Positions 1 to 8,597 of a DNA stretch of 64,000 bases are shown one piece after another. A model generated the notes under the pieces. It saw nothing but the letters and a program-made list of their open reading frames with translations. It had not been told where the DNA came from and searched no databases. The position numbers and the translations under genes were made by a program. The first letter of the stretch is position 1. Every line of letters starts with the position of its first letter. Origin of the DNA: Galbibacter pacificus (GTDB lineage: Bacteria; Bacteroidota; Bacteroidia; Flavobacteriales; Flavobacteriaceae); contig NZ_JAQSVC010000001.1 of assembly GCF_029603165.1 (NCBI RefSeq), positions 558,001 to 622,000 on the forward strand. The letters are read 5' to 3'.

Positions 1-359
1 TTATCCCGTGCGGTTCTAAATTTCCCAATCTTTGATATATCTGTAAAATAACAATCGAGATTAACTATATCATCCATTGTACCGCCGGCTTTCTCCACCT
101 GTGATTTTATATTTTTAAAGACCTGTTCTGTTTGTAGTCCTAAATTGTTATATCCAACTAATTTTCCATCTGGATTTACAGGGACTTGTCCTGAAATGTA
201 TATTGTTTTAAAATGGCGAGGGTTGACTTCAATGCTTTGAGAATATCCTCTTTGGGATATGTCATTGAATTTTACATGCGTTTTATTATGTTGTTTGGAA
301 CAGCCAAATATAAAAATCAAAACCCCGAGTATTACTGTTTTTTCCATTGTTTTCTTCAT
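1..359 (-). CDS. RidA-family (YjgF/UK114) lipoprotein, 3' end cut by window edge
   Basis: The minus-strand frame opens at ATG 357-359 and is still open at base 1, so about 119 residues are visible and the C-terminus lies outside. Residues 1-20 form a lipoprotein signal ending in a Phe-Gly-Cys lipobox. The rest looks like the RidA fold: YISGQVPVNPDGKLVG, then LQTEQVFKNIKSQVEKAGG and a Leu-Asp-Cys-Tyr-Phe strand. RidA enzymes hydrolyse reactive enamine/imine intermediates and are normally cytosolic trimers; a lipidated copy would act in the periplasm or at the outer membrane. The family call rests on these motifs; the substrate cannot be told. It neighbours a divergent AraC/hydrolase pair, but nothing shows they work together. 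Confidence 0.75.
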   Translation of the reverse strand, partial: MKKTMEKTVILGVLIFIFGCSKQHNKTHVKFNDISQRGYSQSIEVNPRHFKTIYISGQVPVNPDGKLVGYNNLGLQTEQVFKNIKSQVEKAGGTMDDIVNLDCYFTDISKIGKFRTARD

Positions 360-609
360 AATTGTTGGGTCTATGTAACTTCGCAGGTGTTATCTCAGAA
401 AATGTTCAACCTAATCTTTCCATGGCAGCTTAAACATAACAAATTATATTGAATCCCGATTAGTGCTACATATGAAATATTGCCATTTTTTCTTTTGTAG
501 CTTCGGATATGCTGGAAATGAATTTCCTATATTTTTATCACCGGCCCTGTATGGCAAACCATAGGGCAACCTCTATCGATAAAAACATTATAATTTTCAA
601 AATCAGATG

Positions 610-1473
610 TTAATAGAGGGCTTTCTTTTCTTGTCTGTATTTGCTTGGGCTCATACCTTTGTATTTTTTAAATTGGCGACTGAGATGACTTTCGTCGGTA
701 AAGCCCAATTCGTCCGAAATTTGACCGATAGTATAATCACTGTATAGCAATCGTTGTTCTATATATTTCATTTTGTATAGGGATATATAGTGTTGTAGGG
801 TTTCTCCAGTCAATTTTTTAAAATATTCACCAATATAATTTTTTGAAATATTAAAGGTTTTTGCTAGGGTAGTGGTCTTTAATTGTCCTGGATTTCCTAT
901 ATTTTTTTTTATGTGCGTTAATATTTTATTGATTAACGGTTCATCATTCAGCAGGATTCCCGGATTAGGTTTAGTTGTAAGGTTTCTTGATAAAATATTT
1001 AATATCAATGTGATATACTGTTGCGTATGTTGTTGGGAACATAGCCCTTTTTGATCGTGTTCAATAATGATATTTGAAATAAGGTTTGTGATCATTTGAC
1101 AGTCCTCAATACTTTGAATAACGACCGATTCATACCTGTTATGGTTATAAAAAATCTGTTCTAACTGTTTTAACCAGGAAAGTCTATTGTTTTGAAATGT
1201 AGGATTAGTTTCTGATGTCAGGAAAACTTCTGAAAAACGGATGGAACAGAATTTGGTGGGTTCCCTGCTTTTAAACCCTCTGCAATCCATGGGAGTGAAC
1301 AAGAAAATATCTCCTTTCCCGTAGGTATGATTATTTTCGTTTACGATCCTCTGCCCACTCCCATCCATAATTTGAAGAATCTCAAAAAAATGATAAATCA
1401 ATGCACTCTCTTGCCAATTTTCATTTTCTGAAATAAACAATTCCATGGGCTGGTACAATTGTTTTCTTTTCAC
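610..1473 (-). CDS. AraC-family transcriptional regulator
   Basis: This 287-aa protein has an N-terminal cupin-like sensing region (residues about 1-130, with a GKGDIFLFTP strand-turn). The C-terminal double helix-turn-helix spans about 185-285: LAKTFNISKNYIGEYFKKLTG is helix pair one, and IGQISDELGFTDESHLSRQF is helix pair two, the usual AraC signature. It is divergent from the alpha/beta hydrolase at 1605, with 131 bp between the two starts. That gap holds a perfect 10-bp palindrome GCGGTACCGC at 1524-1533, a possible operator. Control of the hydrolase is inferred from the divergent arrangement only. The ligand is unknown. Confidence 0.9.
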   Translation of the reverse strand: MKRKQLYQPMELFISENENWQESALIYHFFEILQIMDGSGQRIVNENNHTYGKGDIFLFTPMDCRGFKSREPTKFCSIRFSEVFLTSETNPTFQNNRLSWLKQLEQIFYNHNRYESVVIQSIEDCQMITNLISNIIIEHDQKGLCSQQHTQQYITLILNILSRNLTTKPNPGILLNDEPLINKILTHIKKNIGNPGQLKTTTLAKTFNISKNYIGEYFKKLTGETLQHYISLYKMKYIEQRLLYSDYTIGQISDELGFTDESHLSRQFKKYKGMSPSKYRQEKKALY

Positions 1474-1604
1474 AAACCTCAGATTTTACATTATTATCCT
1501 CTTATTTTAAAAGTACAGGGAATGCGGTACCGCTTACTTTTGTCCTCAATATACAAATTGCTTATTCAAAACCATAAAATTTTAATGAACAAAAAGATAT
1601 AAAA

Positions 1605-2426
1605 ATGGAAAACAATACAAATATGACTTCGGGCATATCATTCTTTACAACAGGCGATGGATGTAGAATCGCATACAAGGTCGATGGTGATTTTTCCCTC
1701 CCTGTTTTAGTTTTATCGAACTCTATAGCTACCGATTTTAGCATGTGGGATGGACAGATTGACAATTTTAGCAAATATTTCACAATACTGCGTTTTGATA
1801 CAAGGGGGAATGGTCTGTCGGATGCTCCTATAGGGGATTATTCAATAGATAGGATGTCACTTGATGTGGTAGCGCTTTTAGATTATCTGAAAATTGAAAA
1901 AATTCATTTTCTCGGTCTGTCACTGGGAGGATTTATCGGGCAATGGTTGGGTATCCATAGCCCGGAAAGAATACATAAGTTGATATTGGCAAACACATCA
2001 GCTTATCTCGGACCCGCAAAATTATGGAATGAAAATATAGATTTATTGAATAATGGGAAAGGGATGGCATTTTTTGAAGCGAAGTTTTTAGAAGGCTGGT
2101 TTTCTAAAGAAATGGTGCAGGAGGAGGAAACCATTGTGTGGCTTTTTAGAAAAATGATTCGAAGAATGTCCCATATCGGACTGGCAGGGTCTTATGCTGC
2201 AGTAAGAGATGCAGATTTTCGAAAAACAGATGTGCTTATTCCCAATGAAACTTTAATAATTGCTGGTAAGAATGACCAGGTAACCATAGCCGAACACAGT
2301 GAACAAATACATGCTGTTGTTCGAAATTCAAAATTGGAGGTCTTACCTGTGGTACATTTTTCAAATATTGAAGGTAAGGATGCGTTTGAAAATTTGGTAT
2401 TGGCGTTTTTGAACGATGATTTGTAA
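1605..2426 (+). CDS. alpha/beta hydrolase (3-oxoadipate enol-lactonase-like)
   Basis: This 273-aa single-domain alpha/beta hydrolase has no signal peptide and is therefore cytosolic. The nucleophile elbow GLSLGG puts the catalytic Ser at about residue 106. The acid is probably Asp224 in AGKNDQ and the base His251 in VVHFSN. The oxyanion-side motif and the FDTRGNGLSD segment match the PcaD-like (enol-lactonase) subgroup, but many esterases share these features. No protocatechuate pathway genes are nearby, so a specific lactonase role is not supported. It is probably controlled by the divergent AraC regulator. Confidence 0.85.
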   Translation: MENNTNMTSGISFFTTGDGCRIAYKVDGDFSLPVLVLSNSIATDFSMWDGQIDNFSKYFTILRFDTRGNGLSDAPIGDYSIDRMSLDVVALLDYLKIEKIHFLGLSLGGFIGQWLGIHSPERIHKLILANTSAYLGPAKLWNENIDLLNNGKGMAFFEAKFLEGWFSKEMVQEEETIVWLFRKMIRRMSHIGLAGSYAAVRDADFRKTDVLIPNETLIIAGKNDQVTIAEHSEQIHAVVRNSKLEVLPVVHFSNIEGKDAFENLVLAFLNDDL

Positions 2427-2771
2427 AATGGTGTTCTGCCAAGGGCGGGGGCTGACTAATTTTTGTGGCAAATTAAAAATTCGATGTGCAGGGTTCACCG
2501 CCCCACAGCATATACCATATCCAAGGTAAAAAGAAGCCCTTACAAGGTTTAATAGGATATATTATCCCTACAATATCGAGAACAATTAGGACAAACATTG
2601 TAGAACTAGGACTCGATCATCCAAATGGTGAATTGAATCTGGGACAGTATAGCACTGCTCACAAGGGCCTTTTCCCCGGGCAAGGGAATAAAAATATCAG
2701 AGAGCGATTCATTTACAAGCTTCAAACTTCGATATAAAGTCAGCATTCAACACTATCCATATACCGGAACA
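2427..2771. other. 345-bp gene-free stretch
   Basis: This is the convergent gap between the hydrolase and the aspartyl protease. A plus-strand open frame at 2486-2737 has no signal peptide, no recognisable domain and no promoter, and it looks like chance or decayed sequence. No clear terminator hairpin was found. Confidence 0.4.
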
Positions 2772-3650
2772 CTACTTTCTGATATGCATTTTTTTATTCG
2801 GAATATCGATTGTCAGTTTTTTTCCTATCCAATTTATTCCCATAATCCCTTCATAAATCAAGCCCTCAATAAATGTAGCTTTGAAATTTTCAATGGAGAC
2901 ATTCCTGTTTTTATCTTCCATTTTTGGTAATCGGGAATAATAATAGGTGTTTCCGCTTTCGGGCTTGAAATAACTTGCCTTAAATTCACTTTTTACCGCT
3001 GTTTTGTCGATTCCCAATGTTTCCATAAAACGGGCATTAAATCGGAATACATCAAATCCTGCACCGCTGTCCAGTCTTACACTCAACGTCAGTTTGTCGT
3101 TAAGTCTCACTTGCGTTGATATATTTATTTCGATTTCACGATCGTTTGAAATTTCAATGGGCATTTCAAAGTCTTCTTGTTGTTTAATTTCTTTTAACGT
3201 AGTATCAGATTCGATATTCAGTGTCTTATTCTCAAAATCGATGGTGAAAGGGGTATTTTTCAATGGTGTTAGCGAAATTAATCCGTCAAGCGGGAACTTG
3301 ATGTCATAAACGGCAAAAGTCTCGTTATCGATCTTGAAGTCTTCAACCTTTAGGGATTTGGACTTCCATAAATCTACTTGAAGTTCTTCGCCTGTTGCCC
3401 TATGTCCTGTATAAAAATGGTCGGTTTTTTCTAAATCGGTTATTTTGTCGGCAAAATCTTTAGTGAGAAGGTTTATTCCTGCCCCAGTATCAAAAATAAA
3501 GTTTCCTTTAATCCCATTGACTTCGGCCGAAATAACGATATGTCCACCCTGTGTTAGCGTAAATGGAATTTTGATTTGGGATTTTGGTTTTTCCTGAGCA
3601 TAAGTAAGTGGGGATATTAAAATTAAAAGGATTAAAATAAGTTTGTTCAT
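2772..3650 (-). CDS. secreted retropepsin-like aspartyl protease with two catalytic lobes
   Basis: This 292-aa protein has a signal peptide (residues 1-18, cut after TYA). Two aspartyl-protease half-sites are visible: FIFDTGAG with Asp54 and VRLDSGAG with Asp194. Each lobe is followed by a hydrophobic Gly motif (LDGLISL near 121, and YEGIMG near 265). Most bacterial retropepsin-like proteins carry one lobe and dimerise; here two lobes on one chain imitate the pepsin arrangement. Secreted or periplasmic peptidase activity is inferred from the motifs. Neighbours give no clue to the substrate. The start was chosen because it gives a complete signal peptide. Confidence 0.75.
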   Translation of the reverse strand: MNKLILILLILISPLTYAQEKPKSQIKIPFTLTQGGHIVISAEVNGIKGNFIFDTGAGINLLTKDFADKITDLEKTDHFYTGHRATGEELQVDLWKSKSLKVEDFKIDNETFAVYDIKFPLDGLISLTPLKNTPFTIDFENKTLNIESDTTLKEIKQQEDFEMPIEISNDREIEINISTQVRLNDKLTLSVRLDSGAGFDVFRFNARFMETLGIDKTAVKSEFKASYFKPESGNTYYYSRLPKMEDKNRNVSIENFKATFIEGLIYEGIMGINWIGKKLTIDIPNKKMHIRK

Positions 3651-3836
3651 AAAGCTGTAGCATTTTGTGTGTATATGTACGACGATTGCCTTTCTATTTT
3701 GTTACAATTTAAAACATGTCCTTACCTGGTAGAGCTGATTGTTTCAATAGTTATATGTCCCGATTTATTGTTATATTTTTTGAAGTGTCCTCTTTCTTCT
3801 GTTTCCAGTTCTAATTATTTTGTAGCTGTTCATTTT

Positions 3837-4205
3837 TCAAATCCATCTTAGAACTGCTTCATAAGAGTCTGAAGGTCTGGTATTGAAGCAGATTTTAGAT
3901 TGTGCTGCATTGCTGTGGATTACATTTATTATTTTTTCAAGAAGGAATAAATGCGCATTTATCATACGAATACCGGCACCTATCATAATGCAATCAAACC
4001 GGTTATTGTTTAAAAATTCCAAAATTGTTGACTCAGCTGTTTCACCCAAATCAGTAAAACAGTTATAGATTTCATATCCCAGTTCACTTAATTTCTGATT
4101 TGCTTGAATTGCTTCTCTCCGAATCAATTCAATGTCTATGTCCTGTGGAAGATTGTTAAAATCAATTAACTTTGGATCAATTCCTATTAATAAAACCTTT
4201 TTCAT
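3837..4205 (-). CDS. small hypothetical protein, possibly Rossmann-like
   Basis: This 122-aa protein opens with MKKVLLIGIDP, a beta strand and Gly-rich turn. It continues with a second strand, RFDCIMIGAGIRM, as in flavodoxin-like, receiver-like or nucleotide-binding alpha/beta folds. It has no signal peptide and no transmembrane segment. Proteins of this size and pattern occur as isolated cytosolic genes in Flavobacteriaceae. I do not recognise the function. It stands alone: 186 bp from the protease and over 400 bp from the rha operon. Confidence 0.6.
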   Translation of the reverse strand: MKKVLLIGIDPKLIDFNNLPQDIDIELIRREAIQANQKLSELGYEIYNCFTDLGETAESTILEFLNNNRFDCIMIGAGIRMINAHLFLLEKIINVIHSNAAQSKICFNTRPSDSYEAVLRWI

Positions 4206-4624
4206 CTTATAAATATTAATATATGCTTATGAATTATAGCTGATCGGTCTTTTGGAGATACAACCAGTTGATATAATTTTATAAAGTCGGACAAAGGTAC
4301 CTGCCGTTGAATATCAGTTGTTTTTTAGCATTTAAAAAACCGGGAATTTTCTCAATATACTAAAGACCTTGTCTTTATGTTTTTCTATTGATAGTTTATC
4401 AATCAGGTCTCCTACAAATTTAAGTGCTTTAGGACATTCAACAAAGAATATGGATGAGAAATCGGTTCCTTAACAATGTCTTACTTGCATAAATTCCCAA
4501 AAAGGGATTTATAGGGAAAATGTTCTATATTTTTTTATTGCGAGCAAAGGAAATATAGGCCGTCTGGTCCTGCTGGCAAGTTTTTATAAAACAGGATTTA
4601 TTGGACTATAGTTTGATATGTTTT
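4206..4624. other. 419-bp gap containing a possible decayed gene end
   Basis: Mostly AT-rich non-coding DNA downstream of the rha operon. On the minus strand, 4332-4469 stays open for 45 codons after an in-frame stop, has no start codon, and ends in KDKVFSILRKFPVF. The amino-acid pattern looks like coding DNA, so it may be the 3' remnant of a lost gene. The family was not recognised. Confidence 0.3.
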
Positions 4625-6040
4625 TTAAACAGTATGTTTTTTCTGATAATACCTGCTGAAAGCTATGTATAAAAATCCGCAGCAAATCCATGTGGGCAAT
4701 GTAACAAAGGATAAGAAAACATTAAACTTCAACGAAATAAAATAAAAAATACCGAAGCTGAATAGCCATGCCCATAATACAGCATAGTTAAAGCTAATAT
4801 TTGTTTTTTCAGCATAAAAAGAGGTAATTCCTGCCCTTCTGGCAAAGAAATGATCAAAAACGATAATGGCGCCGATTGGAGCGAGGATAAAGCCATAAAG
4901 TGCTACAAAATCCAATAATTTCATGGCAAATGCAGGAAAAAGCCCGGCAATGGTAGCTATTGCACCCGCTAAAATGGTAACCCAAAAAGTAGAGGTTTTC
5001 GGTATAATGGCTTGAAAGGCAAGTCCTGCTCGGTAAATTGTTGGATTTGCCGTTGTCCAACCTGCTAAAATAACCGCGAGTATACCAAAAATGCCAATCG
5101 CATTGTAGGCCAATGGGCCTGGTGCTACCGTTGGTGCTTGTCCGTTTGCCAAAAAAGCCTGGGCTTCCGGGGATTTTAAATAAACGGCATATAACAAAGC
5201 TGCTGCAATCCAGGCAATGTAATGTCCAATATATATCCCGCCGGCGGTTGTCCACCCGATAGAAGGGTTTTTGGCAAACCTGAAAACAGAGAGGTCAGAC
5301 ATGCCAATATGCATGGCCGCATTGGCAAACCAAGACCATAAAAACACATGCCAAAACGTATATTTTATCTGCCCGGGAAAGGGTTCGCTGCCTTCCCCCC
5401 AAAGGTTCCAAAAATCTGAAAAACTGTGTACTTCCAATTGAGATAAGGCCACGATGCCACAAACAATAAATGCCAAAACAATTATGGGCGACATCCAGTT
5501 GGCCGCTTTGGCCACTGTATTGTATCCTTTTGCAGCGATTATCGAAATAACGGCCCCCAAAACCAGTACAATGGTTATCCATGTAATGCCATTGGGCAGG
5601 GTATCGGTTAATTTGGGCATTTCCATATTAAAGGGAATTCCAACGGCGGTTGCCGAAACGGTTATCATGGCCCCGGCCAAAAAACAGAACAATACCCCAT
5701 TTGCCAAATTATAAACAGTCACCAATTTTTTACCACATATTTTTTCTAAATGAAAATAAAGGGTATACCTAAATTTTGTCCCGATTTCAGCGGTTAAAAA
5801 ACGCCAGCTCAATACGGCCATTAAGTTTCCGAGCAGAAGCCCGATAATTAAATCAAAAGCACTTACGCCCGTTGTAAGAAACAAAGGTCCGATTACAAAT
5901 TCGGTTCCGGCGGCGTGTTCCCCGGCATACATTCCCAAAAAGCTTTTCCATCCTTTTAGTTTAGAATCCGGAACGCGTTCCCTTTCATATTCGCCTCCTG
6001 CAATTTGCTCGATATCTTCTTCAATGGTGTATTGTGTCAT
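4625..6040 (-). CDS. NCS1-family (cytosine/purine permease-like) transporter
   Basis: This 471-aa integral membrane protein has about twelve hydrophobic segments. Family signs include the N-terminal amphipathic region with GWKSFLGMYAGEHAAGTEF, and the central SWFANAAMHIGMSDLSVFRFA and GWTTANPTIYRAG segments. NCS1 carriers usually import nucleobases, hydantoins or vitamins by Na+ or H+ symport. Here the gene is the last one of the rhamnose catabolic operon, 16 bp after the lactate dehydrogenase gene, and no other inner-membrane sugar carrier is present. Transport of L-rhamnose, or export/import of L-lactate, is therefore a reasonable inference that the sequence alone cannot prove. Confidence 0.85.
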   Translation of the reverse strand: MTQYTIEEDIEQIAGGEYERERVPDSKLKGWKSFLGMYAGEHAAGTEFVIGPLFLTTGVSAFDLIIGLLLGNLMAVLSWRFLTAEIGTKFRYTLYFHLEKICGKKLVTVYNLANGVLFCFLAGAMITVSATAVGIPFNMEMPKLTDTLPNGITWITIVLVLGAVISIIAAKGYNTVAKAANWMSPIIVLAFIVCGIVALSQLEVHSFSDFWNLWGEGSEPFPGQIKYTFWHVFLWSWFANAAMHIGMSDLSVFRFAKNPSIGWTTAGGIYIGHYIAWIAAALLYAVYLKSPEAQAFLANGQAPTVAPGPLAYNAIGIFGILAVILAGWTTANPTIYRAGLAFQAIIPKTSTFWVTILAGAIATIAGLFPAFAMKLLDFVALYGFILAPIGAIIVFDHFFARRAGITSFYAEKTNISFNYAVLWAWLFSFGIFYFISLKFNVFLSFVTLPTWICCGFLYIAFSRYYQKKHTV

Positions 6041-6056
6041 AATTTGGTTTTGGTTG

Positions 6057-7202
6057 TTAAATTAAGTGTTTGGGCAAGTCGGCAATTTTTTCGCAGCAAA
6101 GCTGATCCATTACTTGCTTTAATTGAATTTTTAACATAGATATGGTATGGTCGCCTCCTTTATTGCCCAAAGCCGCGGCTCCGTACATAAAAGACCTTCC
6201 CATAAAGGTAAATTTTGCGCCACTAGCCAGACTCCTTGCTACATCCGGGCCAGAACGTAGCCCGCTGTCCATCATGACTTCGATCTGGTCACCGTATTTT
6301 TCAGCAATGGTTGTAAGTGGTTTTATGGTAGATTCCCCTGCATCGAGTTGCCTTCCGCCATGATTGGAAACAATTATGCCGTCAAACCCTAAACGGATGG
6401 CTTCCCGGGTATCTGCTTCAGAAGAAACTCCTTTTAACACCAATTTTCCCTTCCATTGGTCGCGAATGGGTTTAATACGGTCCTCATTGAGCCTGCCAGA
6501 AAAAGTTTCATCCATGAATTTTCCCAATTGCTTTAAATTAAGACCGTTTGGCATATAGGGCTTGATATTTTCAAAATTGGGCTGTCCATGTTTAAGTGTT
6601 TCCATGGCCCAAATCGGCTTACCGAGAATTTGTAAAATATTTTGCAGGCTCATCTTTGGCGGAAGTGCCAAACCGTTTCTAAAATCCCTTGGCCGATACC
6701 CAAATGTGGGGACATCGCATAGTAAAACCAATACGGGGCAACCGGCATCCCCGGCACGCTTTATAATATTTTTTCTGATGGAATCATCAACAGGATTGTA
6801 AAGTTGAAACCAAGCATTTCCTTCGGTAAGTTTGCTGGCCCTTTCAATATCCATGGTTGTTACCGTACTTAAAATAAAGGGAATATTATGTTGAAAAGCC
6901 GCTTTGGCTAAAATTTCAGGTGAATTGGGCCACATAAGTCCTTGCAGGCCTACCGGGGCAATACCAAAGGGGGCATCGTATTCCTTCCCGAAAAGTGTGG
7001 TTTTGATAGACGAGTCTTTGTAGTTTTTTAGGTAACGGGGCTCCAATTGGACTTCTCTGAGTTCGGCGGTATTCCGGTGTATGTTTACATCTTCATTGCA
7101 ACCGCCGTCCAAGTATTCAAAAGCAAATCTTGGAATTCTTTTTTGTGCTTTTTTCCTTAAATCTTCAACCGATGGATATTTATAATCGAAACTTAATGCC
7201 AT
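6057..7202 (-). CDS. lldD: FMN-dependent L-lactate dehydrogenase (alpha-hydroxy-acid oxidase family)
   Basis: This 381-aa TIM-barrel flavoenzyme oxidises L-lactate to pyruvate. Family motifs are visible: the FMN/substrate motif SNHGGRQLDAGEST with the catalytic His, the KGVSSEADTREAIRLG strand, and the phosphate-binding MDSGLRSGPDVARSL followed by GRSFMYG. The length matches LldD. Its place in the operon fits the last step after the RhaW domain makes L-lactate from L-lactaldehyde. Electrons would go to the quinone pool or another acceptor. It lies 11 bp downstream of the rhamnulokinase gene, so the two are almost certainly cotranscribed. Confidence 0.9.
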   Translation of the reverse strand: MALSFDYKYPSVEDLRKKAQKRIPRFAFEYLDGGCNEDVNIHRNTAELREVQLEPRYLKNYKDSSIKTTLFGKEYDAPFGIAPVGLQGLMWPNSPEILAKAAFQHNIPFILSTVTTMDIERASKLTEGNAWFQLYNPVDDSIRKNIIKRAGDAGCPVLVLLCDVPTFGYRPRDFRNGLALPPKMSLQNILQILGKPIWAMETLKHGQPNFENIKPYMPNGLNLKQLGKFMDETFSGRLNEDRIKPIRDQWKGKLVLKGVSSEADTREAIRLGFDGIIVSNHGGRQLDAGESTIKPLTTIAEKYGDQIEVMMDSGLRSGPDVARSLASGAKFTFMGRSFMYGAAALGNKGGDHTISMLKIQLKQVMDQLCCEKIADLPKHLI

Positions 7203-7213
7203 GTAATATTTTG

Positions 7214-8587
7214 TTATTTTATAATGAGCGGAACATGTTTTTTTAACGAATAATTCTTTTTGAGGAATTTAGAATTAAGCTGCGTGTCCGAAATACTAAT
7301 GGCCGCACCCAGGGCAGACCCCAAGGAAGCATCTGTTGTGCTCAATTCCATATTCCTTAAATAATGCGATAATAATTTTATATAGATGTCATTATCGCTA
7401 AAACCGCCGTCAATATACAATTTTGTAATGATGTCGCCTTTTTTGACCATTTCTATACTTTTAACCTGTAGTTTAACCAGTTCGATCATTAAATGGTGAT
7501 AGGCATCTTCAAAAGTATCATAAGGTAGCTTGGTGGCAACTAACGGCACTTCGTTGGAAATGCTTTCCCATTTAAAAAGGTGTTCAAATTCTTTGTTGAT
7601 TTCATAATAAGCATCTTCGTTGAATTTTACTGTTTTATGATAATCTTGTGGAACCCCGTACATTTCTGCCAACTTTTTTACCTGAATTTTATACTCGTTG
7701 CCCAAAAATAACCGCGAAGCTTTTACCTGTTTTCCATTAATCCGCATATAATTAATACAATTTTTTGTGACATCGTTTGTGGTTAATTCAGATGACGAAA
7801 AAGGATTTAAAGCAATACTCCAAGTACCTGTGGAAACCAATATAAACGGCTCGCTCAAACTTCTTACATATGGTAATAAAGCCGCGGAGCTATCGTGAAT
7901 GCCTACGCCAATTTTAATGCGTTTTCCATTGTAGTTCATGTTAATACTGGTCTCGGTAGATACAATGGGCGGTAAAATTTTATGGATATCCTCTTGATAA
8001 ACCCACTGGTGATAATCTTTTTTGTAGTAATCCCATAAGGCGGTGTGGCAACCAATACTGGTATATTCGCTTAATGGAATTCCCGTAAAAATATAGCTGA
8101 GGTATTGTGGCAGGTGTAGCGAATACTTGATCTTTTTAAATATTTCGGGTTTGGTATGTTTAAGCCAATACAATTGCATGCCCGAATTGAGCATGCCTTC
8201 CCTGGAGGAACCCGTTTGTCTTGTAAACCCTATTTCCGGGCCGTATTTTTTATAAAATGAATCGATTAACGATTTTTCGATGGGCTTGGTATAATTGTAA
8301 AGGGGGGTGAGCGCCTCCCCGTTTTCGTCCAAATGGACAAAGCTGGCCCCGTAGGATGAAAAGTTAATAGCCTTTACATCAAATTCTTTCGCCTCTAAAA
8401 TTTGGTGGAACAGGTCTTTTAGCCAATTTTGAAGTTTTTCTAGGTTTTCGGTCGGGTGGCCGTCTTCATCTTCAATCGGATCAAAGCGTACATATTCACG
8501 ATACACCTCTTGAAACTCTTCATCAAAAAGGAAAAACTTTTTATTGGTCTTTCCGATATCGAATACAGCGGTAACTTTCTTTTTCAT
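7214..8587 (-). CDS. rhaB: FGGY-family L-rhamnulokinase
   Basis: The kinase phosphorylates L-rhamnulose at C1 with ATP. The N-terminal phosphate-1 motif is VTAVFDIGKTNKK; the second-lobe ATP motifs are GIHDSSAALLPY, LVSTGTWSIALNPF and LYIDGGFSDND. I chose the start at 8587 (MKKKVTAVFD), 10 bp after the isomerase stop, with AGAAAG just before it. A longer frame up to 8629 would overlap the isomerase gene and adds no conserved residues. FGGY sequence alone cannot fully separate rhamnulokinase from fuculokinase; the call rests on the neighbouring rhamnose isomerase and aldolase. Confidence 0.88.
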   Translation of the reverse strand: MKKKVTAVFDIGKTNKKFFLFDEEFQEVYREYVRFDPIEDEDGHPTENLEKLQNWLKDLFHQILEAKEFDVKAINFSSYGASFVHLDENGEALTPLYNYTKPIEKSLIDSFYKKYGPEIGFTRQTGSSREGMLNSGMQLYWLKHTKPEIFKKIKYSLHLPQYLSYIFTGIPLSEYTSIGCHTALWDYYKKDYHQWVYQEDIHKILPPIVSTETSINMNYNGKRIKIGVGIHDSSAALLPYVRSLSEPFILVSTGTWSIALNPFSSSELTTNDVTKNCINYMRINGKQVKASRLFLGNEYKIQVKKLAEMYGVPQDYHKTVKFNEDAYYEINKEFEHLFKWESISNEVPLVATKLPYDTFEDAYHHLMIELVKLQVKSIEMVKKGDIITKLYIDGGFSDNDIYIKLLSHYLRNMELSTTDASLGSALGAAISISDTQLNSKFLKKNYSLKKHVPLIIK

Positions 8588-8597
8588 CTTTCTATCG

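Noticed and set aside
1524-1533. Palindrome GCGGTACCGC as a proven AraC operator
   Set aside because: It occurs once and AraC proteins usually bind direct repeats; noted only as a possible site.
2486-2737. 83-codon plus-strand frame between the hydrolase and the aspartyl protease
   Set aside because: No domain, signal or promoter, and an unusual composition; not supported as a gene.
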